A stretch of 28,892 bases of DNA from Priapulus caudatus. Taxonomy: Eukaryota; Priapulida; Priapulimorpha; Priapulimorphida; Priapulidae. Under the pieces are notes generated by a model. That model ran no database searches. It was not told where the DNA came from and saw only the letters and a list, made by a program, of their open reading frames with translations. The stretch lies in NCBI RefSeq assembly GCF_000485595.1, contig NW_014577542.1, forward strand, positions 7,146-36,037, written 5' to 3'. The position numbers and the translations under genes are program-made. Of this stretch, positions 1 to 11,300 are shown in pieces; positions within the stretch are counted from its first letter, which is position 1, and every line of letters starts with the position of its first letter.

Positions 1-1430
1 TGAATATTTACGAATATATTATGGCTAAAGAATTATAGTTTTTTTTAATGAAAACTGGGATATCATTGGTATGAGGTGCCCTTCGCATTTTTTGTGTCAT
101 GTCAATTGTATTACCTTAAATATATGCTATCAGTGATCGACCTAAACGCACATGTAAACATGCTGATCTTCCTATGTCATTGCTAAAATATCCCATAAGT
201 TGGCTGCTGTTTTATGCAAATCAAGAATAGGAATTATGCGCGTGTAACAACAGTATTAATACAATGTCGTTTACTTTTAGTAAAACTATTGTTTATTGTC
301 AACTAATGTGTACTATATTGTATATATAAGATGTTTCAAAATCACTTCCAACACATCCATTCGGCTTAATTCTATCAGATGAACCTATTCAGATTTATTT
401 CAATCGCAGCATTACATAGAGATTGGTAACCCCCCCCCCCCACACACACACACACAATAGTCACACAAGCACGCACGCACACGAACACAGGTGCATGCTT
501 AGCTGAGGAGCCGTGGAAAGACTTAGATACTTGTGATTGAAGCTGAAAATGTGAAAAGTGTGTAATGATCCACAATTCCCCCACACCTGCTGGAATGTAT
601 TACTCCTTTGTAGTTCTGGAGAAGCATGCGTTTTTTCTTCGTTGAGCCACACTTTTGTTTGTTGTCATGTGCCAACACCACACTCATTCAGAGTAGCCAT
701 GGTTGAAACTTGATGACATCGACGTATGGGTAAACAAACGAATGCACGGCAAACTTAATTTGTGGTCACTCTGGTTCATACTCTTAATACTCGTGATAAT
801 AATAATAGTAATAATCTTATTACTCAGCGATATGAATAACAATTCGTAGAATAAAATATCAAAACATCACACGTGACAGTTAACAGTCACAAAGACTGAC
901 TTTTATTAGCATTCAGTAAAGTATTGAGATGGAACAAAATTGACATACATGACAATACAACATCCTGCCACCTGCCAACTGTCCAACTGTAAATAGCCCA
1001 AGGCTAAAAAAAATGAGCGCGACACAGTGCAAATTAAACTCGAATCCCTTACAGTACAATTCATTAGTAATTTGCACATGTAAGCAAATTTAGTCCACAG
1101 CTCACTTGCTGCCATCAAATAGTGTATCGCCCTACAACTAGACGTAATAAAATATAAGCCAGCCGTGTTGTGCCCTTCCACTAGCTGTTGAACTGGAAAC
1201 TAACTACTGTTATTACTACTTCATCTTCAACATCATTTCCATGTCGTGACAGAACGTTTCTATCTGTCTTCTTCCTCACAGTGACGAAAATTGGACTGCT
1301 GTATATACCGCGATAGTGCAACATCCTACTCTCATGGAATGATTGATGCGTGCCACGTCTAGCAGCCATCATTTAATACACGGTAAAGCCTTACAATAAG
1401 CATTCAACATGAACAGTACGACTAATACAA
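1..1430. other. 3' flank of NCOA5, no gene seen
   Basis: AT-rich DNA without coding features on either strand. It holds a C-run followed by (AC)n at about 429-457 and a TAA-rich stretch near 796-820. Short open frames here have no recognisable content. Confidence 0.6.
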
Positions 1431-1453
1431 AATAGATAACTGAACGCGACAAC

Positions 1454-1480
1454 TTTATTGAGTACATGGTTTTTTTTATT
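1454..1480 (-). promoter_or_regulatory. Two AATAAA polyadenylation signals for NCOA5
   Basis: On the minus strand AATAAA occurs at 1475-1480 and 1454-1459, about 125-150 nt after the stop codon. This fits a short 3' UTR ending near 1430-1440. Confidence 0.65.
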
Positions 1481-1603
1481 TTGTATCCACAATGGGCAAC
1501 CCGCCAAAAAAGATGGGTTAGTAAAGGTAGGAGTCAACGGTGAAAGGTTGACTCGCCCGCGTGAAAGAGCCGGCGTTCCCGATGCCGTGATGCCAGCTTT
1601 ACG

Positions 1604-2319
1604 CTAGTACATGTAAGCATTGGGTGCATCGCCTAGCAAACCCAAGCCACCCTGCTGTAACTCATCGTTGTGCTGCTGCTGCTGCTGCATCTGTTGCTGC
1701 TGCATCTGCTGCTGTTGTATCTGCTGCTGCTGCTGGTGGTGGCGCTGCTGCTGATGCTGCTGCTGCTGATGCTGCTGCTGCTGGTGGTGCTGCTGCTGCT
1801 GCTGCTGCAGTACGTGCGGGGGTCGGCTGGCCACCTGCGCCTGCTGTTTCGGCCACTGCACCAAGGGGCGCCACTGCTGCTGCTGCTGCGGAGCCACCGC
1901 GGAGTGGATAGAGGGCGCCGGGTTCGGCACAGCCGGCTGCTGCGTCGAAGTCGGCGCGTCTTGCTCGGACAGCGTGCTTGCTGACTGTGACGACACCGAC
2001 GTCAGGTTCTGCAGCAGCCTCGGCCCGCTGTTGATCAGATTGTCGATCGCCTTCTGTATGTTCGGGTTGTCCAGATTGATCCCGGCCACCGACGTCGGCG
2101 TCTGCGGCTGTGCTCCTCCGTAGTTCCCATAAGATGGCGCCGGCGGCTGCGCAGCCTTGTTGCCCCCCGACATCGGCGGATTCGCTGCGGGCTTGTTCAA
2201 CACGGATAGTATTTTCGCCTGCAGTTCCTGCTGTTGTTTCAACAGATCGTTTGGGTTCTCGACTACTGCCGCTGGAGCTGCTGCTGCTGATGCTGCTCCT
2301 GGTAAACTCCTTGCTGAGC
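1604..2319 (-). CDS. NCOA5: NCOA5 exon 10: C-terminus with Q/H tract and stop
   Basis: Terminal coding exon, acceptor TTTCAG, stop TAG at 1604-1606. It encodes residues 444-681. QELQAKILSVLN and GINLDNPNIQKAIDNLINSG match human QELQAKILSLFN and GINFDNPSVQKALDTLIQSG. It ends in a long Gln/His/Met low-complexity tract (about 615-659) and a short tail GGLGLLGDAPNAYMY. The tract makes this protein longer than human NCOA5 at the C-terminus. Confidence 0.93.
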
Positions 2320-5300
2320 CTGAAACATAGAGATCGTTGAAGCGTCACTGCTTCCGTGACCAGACACCGATGCTGAATATATAAAAGCTCGCATAACTCA
2401 TACATATAACACAAAAAATACATAAATCTGTGCAACTAATTTAAGAAAGGTCGACGGGGAAACACATAAATACGGTGCCCCGTATCGGCACATCTGAAAT
2501 AATGGACGGAACATACGATTTCACCGATAAAAACCAATGAGATCTTAGTAAACACAAATGTAAAACACTAGCGGAAGTGACAGCAAGCGGAAATAACGTG
2601 CTGGCTAACCACTCTCGCTCAACGAGAACAACCGTCACAACCGCTCACCTGCGTGGTTGCTGGCAGCGAGAGGGTGACCCTCGATTTCCGCCTGCCGCAG
2701 ACGACGGTCTTCGAGATACGCAATTACCCGGCCAAGCTGCTCCACCGACAGGTATTTACTGTCGCTGAGCATTCCCAGCAGGTGGTTAATACTATTGTCG
2801 ACGGGCGGCACGACGGGCGGCACGGCGGGCCGCGCGGCCACCGCCGCCGCCGGCTGCTGCCGCTCCCGCCGCTCTTTCCCGAACTCGGCAAAGTTACGTG
2901 CGACGAGGGATAACGCGTCCTCCAGCGGCATGTTGCGGTGCTCTGCGTTAGAAAAACAAGGCAAAAAATAGCTCAGAACGACACAGGGTGCGCGCGAAGC
3001 GAAAACCCGCTCGGTCGGAACGACGACGATATCTCGACGCAGAGAGAACCGTTAAAAGCAACCAACGTAACTAGCTTGAATGTTTTTTTTTGCATAAAAA
3101 TCTAATTATTTAGTTTTGTTTGAATTTACCTGCCCTTGGTCACTCTGTGGGAAGGGGGTATTCGCTGTGTAAGCGTACGTGTGAGAGCTGGAAGGGTTCT
3201 CAACAAATAAAGCCACCCCTAGTTAGGTGACACTTGACAAAATTGCCAACAAATGGTCAATGTCAACAACAACAACCAGTCATTACGAGACCCCACAACC
3301 TTCACGTATGGTTTGCATTGTGTGACTACTAGAACGTCACAAGTAGCCTTTACAAAGAGATTATGTTGATCGTGTGTGGGTTAACGCGTCGACAAAACTG
3401 CCATTTCATATTTGCATACTGATTAATCGGTATCAACTCAGTACCGCAGCCTGTTGCCATATGCATCTTGACAAATGCAACCAGCAAGTGAAAAGTATTC
3501 TTATTCCAGCCGGTACAATGGGTTGTACAAACATTCGCGCTTCAGCCTTTGTTTAGCGACCAGGCCTACGTCACAAATGCCATCATTTCATCGAATCAGG
3601 GTTAACATATTTGCAAAAGCCATCTGTCGAAGTCGCAATAAAATAGTCGGGAAAAAAGCCTGAAAATTGTAGTTGTGGTGCGCTGAGCACACATTTCTTG
3701 CAGCGCGCGCACGCGAGACTGTAGCGATCGCTGGGTGTTTTTAGAGTGACAAGCGCGCACATTGCCACTGAATTTGGTGTGTACCGTGTCATGTTTAGTG
3801 GTTGTATACCACATTTGCATTAAAGCCGCACAATGCGCATCCAAACTATGCCGCAAAATTTTTCCAGTACTAGACTAGCAAATACTTCGTGGCATGCATA
3901 ATCACACTACCTTATGACAAAATACTCTCTAGTTGCTCCCATTTCACTGCACGTTTGCTTAAAACCCACAAGAAAGAGGTGAGAAAACTGGCATTCTGGC
4001 GCAAACGCCGACTTGTTTGCCAAACAATTTATCCTCGAAGTGGTTAGGTGACGTCACATGTTTTTATCTTTGCTATGCTTTGCTACACCTGTACCGCTGT
4101 ACCGCAGCACCACTGCACGGTTGCTTGGGGAAATTGTCAACAACATCGGAGAATTTGAACAATATTGGAGGTATTTTCAAATACCTTTTATAATACAACG
4201 CGCAGTGAAATGGGAGGAACTAGTTTATTTTGGCATAAGGTAGTGTGATTATGCATGACACGAAGTATTTGCTAGGTTAGTACTGGAGAAATTAGCGTTT
4301 GGATGCACATTGTGCAGCTTTAAAGTAGTTCAGTTAATTTTAGCATGATTTTTTAAGTGATTTTCTCATTTTCTGTTCATTTTTTAAAGGATGTCACTAA
4401 CATTTGTTATTAATCGATTAGTGACTACATGAGCCGCCACACTCCATATTTCCCGTCGGTTCATATGGGATATTTTTGCCCGATATGCCGTGTTCTAATG
4501 CTACGTGCATGTTTACCAGTAATAAAGTTTACTCGATTTCAAGACTTTTACCCAATGATTCTGCTCACACATATGGCCTGTTGTGAAGGCTAAAATACAA
4601 CAGCATGTATAGAAGCAACACACAAAAACATGCTTTTTGTAGAGATTTGTGTAGAGAATCAAACTTGTCACTACTAGTCATACTCCAGACAGTCTATCCG
4701 CAACTGCATACCTTCAGAAAAGTGTGCTTACAGAAAAAATACGACAAAATCATGTGATTGAGTTTCGCGATTTTTGCAAGACTGTAGTCAATGCATTTCT
4801 GAAGATGTTCACTCAGTTTTCAAGCATCCACAGTAATCAGTTCAAAAAGAACATGTGCGTCAACAAATTAAAAAATCTTAGACGATGGTCTGCTAGACAA
4901 TTTTTTCGAACTGATGTACAAACTTGATTTGCAACAGACTGCGAGTGTGTGGGAAGGTGCCACTTCATTCTGTACTTCACCCTCATTTATCTTCATTCCC
5001 ACATTATATTTCATTTTTATTGAGTGTGCAGTATGGTGACCCAAATGGCCATTATATTCTTCACTAAAGGCTGCATGGGGCAATGGTTATCACAAACTCT
5101 GCGTTTTTCTTCGATGGCTCGGGATATGCTAGCTGAGCTAGCTGGGCATATGATAGCCATCTGAGCAACCATAGTGCAGAACAGACCAATTACTTGTCAG
5201 TAAAGGTGTCAAGTTACTTGTCAACAAATTTACTTTGGAGTAGCAGCTTTTGGAGAGCACGTCGCATAACGTTCACACTATTGTAGCTGGGCATGCCACA

Positions 5301-8300
5301 TTTTACTTGTAAATCCTATTCAGAGCAAATTAGAGGATAATGGTGGTGTGAGAGTTTGTTTGCAAAATTTCCAAGCATTGGGTAATGCACAATTCCCTGA
5401 TCGACCTTTGCATCTCAGATGACAAAGTCAATACACGTACATAAACTATCATTTTTTTCTAGATACAAGACTGTAACGACTCACCTCTCACCAGTATGCA
5501 ATAAGAATCCTTGTTCTAATAAAAAAAGACATTTTGCTCACGAAAATTATCGGTTACGTACTTGCAAAGTTGGGAGCATACACAGTCCTTGTTATAGCAA
5601 ACATATTACAACGCATGAGAGACACGACCGTTTCCTGATAAGTTAAGAGCACTGCAGGGACACTTACCTTGTGGCGTTCCATGCAGTATGTTTAGCGTCA
5701 TGGAACGATGCGCCTCATTCTGAACATTCGTGACGACGGCATACAGGCAGTGTCTCCTAGTGATATCGTCCAAAGCCTAGACACAAGGAAACACAGAGAG
5801 CGGGTCCAGCACTGAACATAACTTTTGCATTTGTGACTAACAACAAGACACTGAAGCCTTGCCAACTCACACAAAGCCACCCCTTGCATGGTTCATACAG
5901 GAGAACTGTAATTTTTTTCAAGGACTTTTCAAGGACATTTTATCGAAAATTCAAGGACATTTTATTAGACATTTTATCGGAATTCATACACAGAACAAAA
6001 CATACCTGGATTAATTTAATAACCCCATTCTTAATCACTGCATGTCACCTCTAAAACTTACCTGTATCACATTAATAAACCCTTCTAAACACTGTCACTT
6101 CTACAACATACCTTGATTTACTGACTGATGACTGACTGACCTACTGTAATTTGTGATCATCATTTAACTGTCTATCGTGTCTATAGCTTTTTAAGCTCAT
6201 TTAACGCAATTTTTATTACATGCAATGATTCTTTCTAAAAATTCAAAGACATTTTTATGAAATTAAAGGACATTTTCACGAAATTCAAGGACTTTTCAAG
6301 CACAAAATCAACATTTACTAAATTCAAGTACTTTTCAAGGACTCCCCTCAAATTCAAGGACTTTTCAAGGACTCCCCTCAAATTCAAGGACTTTTCAAGG
6401 ACTGTGCGAACCATGCCTTGTGAAGTGAGCATACCACACTACTCGTGACTATTTCTCGTGACATAAAACTGTACAAAATAAACTCACTCAAAATACCTCT
6501 AAAGGGGTCATTGTTTTCAATAAAAAAGTGCAATACTGTGACAGCACCAATTCCCCTCGGGCATGAACATAGTAAAACCTAGCTTTGAGAAACAGGCCTC
6601 CTCCATATATGTAACATAGCTTGACACTAAATACCTGCAGACGACAATCGCATGAGATTGGTAAACTAGTAACCAATTTAGCTTGAACAATTCTTCTTAC
6701 CTGTTGGAGAGATGCCTCCTCGGCAAGAAAGAGAATGCCCGTCGAGAGTCCAAGTTCCCTCAGTCTCTTGTCGATATACTCTCCATACTCTCTGCACACA
6801 AAAATCGGTACAATACTAGGAATTGGAGAATGTTTCACAAAAATAATAAATGAACATACATACACTATTAAGTTATTTGTGTTAAGAAATCAAATTAAAT
6901 ACTACCAAAAATACAAAAATGCAAGTGTAGCAGTAAACACTGATGAATTTCAATTCAAGAATGTTTCTACTCATTGTCACATCAACCATGCAATTGTACA
7001 TCCACGAAAAATCATAATCGCACAGTAACCTACTACGCACTGTGAAGTTATGCACGTCAGTATGCATTTCACGAATCTCACCGCACAAAACATAGATGTG
7101 ACTCGTTGCTAGTACAGTAGTAGTTGCTACCTACCTGATAGTTCTAGACACTACAACGATTTCGCACTCAATGGGACATTTTGTTCGTGTGGCGAATCAT
7201 GCGTTGAGGGAGTTCATGCAGCTCTAGATGTTTTGGATACCCTAGCTGTCTACGTTGAGGAACGGGTCGTAACGCTGCTGGCGGCACGGGAGCGATTTTT
7301 TCTCGTAGCTTCCAAAATTTTCGCTCTCGTAATTGTTGTTACCAGAGCGCTTTGAAAGCTGACGGGAGCGAAATCGCTCGCCGCTCCCGTGTATTTTTTT
7401 CGCTGGTCACAGGTCATCATCCTAGTATCTAGATTGGATGGATCACACCACGGAGATAATTAGTCATAATTCCCAACACCAGAGACAAGTTTGTTACAAA
7501 TCTCATTTTATTTGATTGATGTTAATATTGTTATGGTGATATACACTGTCTTTTGTATGAATTCAACAAACAATTGAAGTGAACTAGATGCCAGGAAATA
7601 GCATCTAAGCATGTTAAAAAAAAAGAAGCTCGGGGCGAAGCTTCGCATCGCCATTTTGTAACCCCCCTCTGCCCAACCTCTGGATACGGTCCTGATGTGC
7701 CATGAATAAATTATATGAGAACACTGTGACATCATTGAAGCAGTTCAGGAATCCATGTTTAACCCTCCTCTTGAAGGTCAAAAGATTATCAGACACTTAC
7801 TCTTTGCACGTCAGTGGAAAGCACATTTCATGGTCCTTTCAATAAAGTGATAAAAATGGTAGGTCAGCGCAAAAAAGTTTTCCACTCTGTCCGTTAGCCC
7901 ATGTCCTCAGAAAATGTCTGATATCTGACCTTTCCCCCCACTGCCCTTTGACCTGTGACCTCCAATTTCGCACTGGTGATTGATTTTCTGCCCATCACAC
8001 TATACACCGAATATTAAGAGTATCTAGGTTGAGCCGTTAAGATTTCTGCCGCAATTCCGTATTTCCTTCTATACCTTAAGTTAAGGGGGAAATATTCCCC
8101 CTCCGTTTACACATCTTGACCTTTGACCCTTGACCCCAAATTTGTTATCCTGAATCCTTTGCACGATCCCCCCCCCCGACGTCCCTAGTATCGTGACCGT
8201 ACGCCGAGCGGTTAAGATTTGTGGCCAACTGTTGACGCACGGACGGACGAACGAACAATCATGCGATTCTACAAGCTGCATCTGACTACGTCAGATGAGC

Positions 8301-11300
8301 TAAAAACGCACAAAAATAAAAAATGAGTCATTTCATCAATGTTTGCAAATTTAATTTAAAAAACTTTTTTTGGATAATCAAACGCTAAAGCCCGGCGCAC
8401 CTTGCCGAACATTTTGCTCAAAAACATTATCGTAGCAATGTTCCATGAAATGTTCGGCAATGTGCGGTGAAGAAAGTCGCCGAACATTTGTTCCGAACAA
8501 TGTTTCTGAAGATCGGAAATGTTTGATATCTCGAACATTGTTCTTCGAATGTTCGTCAATGTGCGCTGAATGTCGAACAATTCTAGGAACATTTGTAAAG
8601 TAGTAACCAATAGCAGCAATTAGATTTGTGGCGCAATTCTGCATTTCCTCCCTATACCTTAAGTTAAGGAGGGAATGTTCCCCCTTCTTTTACACCTCTT
8701 GACCTTTGACCTTTGACACCCAGCTTCGACATCCCAACTCGTTTTCGGATTACCCCCCTACGTCCCAACTTTCGAATCCGTACGTCGAGCCGTTTAGATT
8801 TGTGCCCAACTTTGACGGTCGCACAGACGGACGGACACACGCTCATGCGATTCTACAAGCTGCATCTGACTATGTCAGATGAGCTAATAAACTATCAATA
8901 GTAATACAACCAAACAGCTATACATACATACATATAAGAAATAATATCAGTCAAAAATCATGCGAACTAATATTTTTTTAACTTTCGACCTTTCTTTCTA
9001 TAATTAGTGACATATATATACGAATAAGAGTAACAAGTGCAGATAACGACAAACTGAATTCCCTTATCTACCGACCCCCACCCCAACCTTGGACTGGATT
9101 ACTACAAGCAAGCGATCATTCAATGCTTCCGGACGTGCTCTGTAAGATACGCCCAGCCCACGGCAGGAGTAGAAAACGGCCGAACGCGGTAAGAAATTCG
9201 CGTGGAAGGTTTTGTCGACTCACCGTGGCTCGTCTCTTCTGAAGTTGTCCTCGCGCTCCCACCTCGGTGGCTCTCTGTCAAACTGCTCCGGCGGTCCTGG
9301 GCGGCGGAAAGGAGGCGACCTGTCCCTGCTCATGCGCGGAGGCGGCGGACCACCTCTCATGTCCCTGTCCAACGCGAGACAACAACAGCACCGAGTGACA
9401 AGTCCGGCGGAAACATGGTGTGCACTACTCGTGCGTATTGTTCGGAATTGTTATGGAAACCACTGTTTGTATCAGTAGCACGCGAATTTCACTCTCGTTA
9501 AAATGATTAAACTAATATAAACACAGAGCAACGATGGAGATTAGGGAGATCAATATCCCTCTATTGCAATCCTTGACCATTGCCTTATTGTAATCCAGAC
9601 CTTGTCATCATAACTCGTGCCTTTTCTTTAGACATTACGAATCTGGGGGCCGTTGTCAGAAACATCGTAAAGTTAATGCTAATGTTAATGCTAAGATAAC
9701 ACTTACGACTAATGTTAATGTAACGAGAGGAGCGTTGACAGAAACACATCGCAGCTATTAGAAAACTTACGATAACAGGAACTTCATTACAAGGCTGCTG
9801 ATTGGATGAGAATCGATCACAAAATTCAAATTCATACACATTTATTGTTCATCACAGCAATTTATGCATATCATGATGGCTAAACACATATAAATAATAG
9901 TTGATGAAAAACGACACGGTCATGAATTTATTCTGCACAAGACAAATTCTTACACTGTAACACGAGACGCGAGAGCCGTGGCAAGCGTGGCAAACATTTA
10001 AAACAAGAGAACAAATGCCATACGCCATTTGTAAATGTTTTGTTTTGTTTTATGATCGGTAGATAATTAATGATTTTGATGTTTTTCAAGAAAAACACAT
10101 TTTAATCATTATTATAAAATATTATATCACTATAATTGTAATTCGTAGTGTAAATGTGTTAGTTTTAACTTCATATTAAAGTTACGAGAAGGTCCGGGCT
10201 CTCGTAATGTTAAGAGGATATTTTCGAGGATTTTTCATTCTCGTAACTTTGTGATGTTTCTGTCAAAGGTTTACGAGTGGAAGTTAATGTTAAGACTAAT
10301 GTTAACTCATTTTGTTTCTGACAACGAGCCCCTAGCTGCTTTCCATCTTGAAGAGTTCCATCTATAAGCTATTATTAGGGAGATGCCCAAACTCTCATCA
10401 ACAATATTCTAGATCTATAGTTCGTAAAAAGTGAAAACACTTTCTACTGAAACCACATCAAGATTGGCTTCTCTTTACTTACAAATCACAACATGGGAGT
10501 GTGCCGAACAGGAGAAATGCCACTGGAGCGGTCTGTCCAATCAGGATTTTCCGATAACAGCCAGCAGAACTCCTGATTGGACGACCCCCAATGATGCACC
10601 GATGATGCAAGCGACCTTGATGACCTCTACAGCCTACAGGGCTCCCTCTGGATGTTTTAAAGTTGCGCCAAGACTTCAGCCGCCAAAGTTATTTTTAGGC
10701 CCCAATGAAACTTTAATGAATGTTCACTTAATTGTATGTGCTAAGCAAGGCATAAACAGGTGATGGGTATGGGAAAAGGTGTACATAAACATTTTACGAC
10801 ACGACACTGCAATTCGACGATTTCATTATTTAATCGTAATTTTATGAGGAGTTAAATCATTCGCCAATTTTATTCGCCACATAGTATAGTCAAATCGCCA
10901 CTGTTATTTATTCATCGCATATAGCAAAGGTGGTGAACGCCAGCGGTAGCACTGCCTCTCTTCCGCCTAGCACACTCCCGAGTTTGTAAATCAAATACGA
11001 CCATTGTTTCTGCTCTCCGCTTTTACCTCGCCAGCCCGGGACTTCGTCGATCCATTCCACCGCCTCTTCTCATTCCGTCAGCCGCCATATGAACGTCTGC
11101 GGAGTAAGACATTTACAATTCAAATGCAACACGACGAACCGCGTGCAATGAAAACTAAATAGTTAACTCCATCTTCGCATTCACCTCTGTAAAGCGGCCA
11201 CCTGTCTATAAAAAACACAACACACTGAACCACATACGATGAAAACTAAATAGTTAACCCCATCTTCGCATACACCTCTGTAGAGCGGACACCTGTCTAT

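Noticed and set aside
1624-2435. Ala-, Leu- and Gln-rich frames on both strands at the CAG tract
   Set aside because: Only the minus frame that continues NCOA5 is supported by homology and splicing; the rest are shadows of the trinucleotide repeat.
6257-6448. Plus-strand frame with repeated KFKDFSRT units
   Set aside because: It is a translation of the AAGGACTTTT tandem inside a small transposon; no start context or homology.
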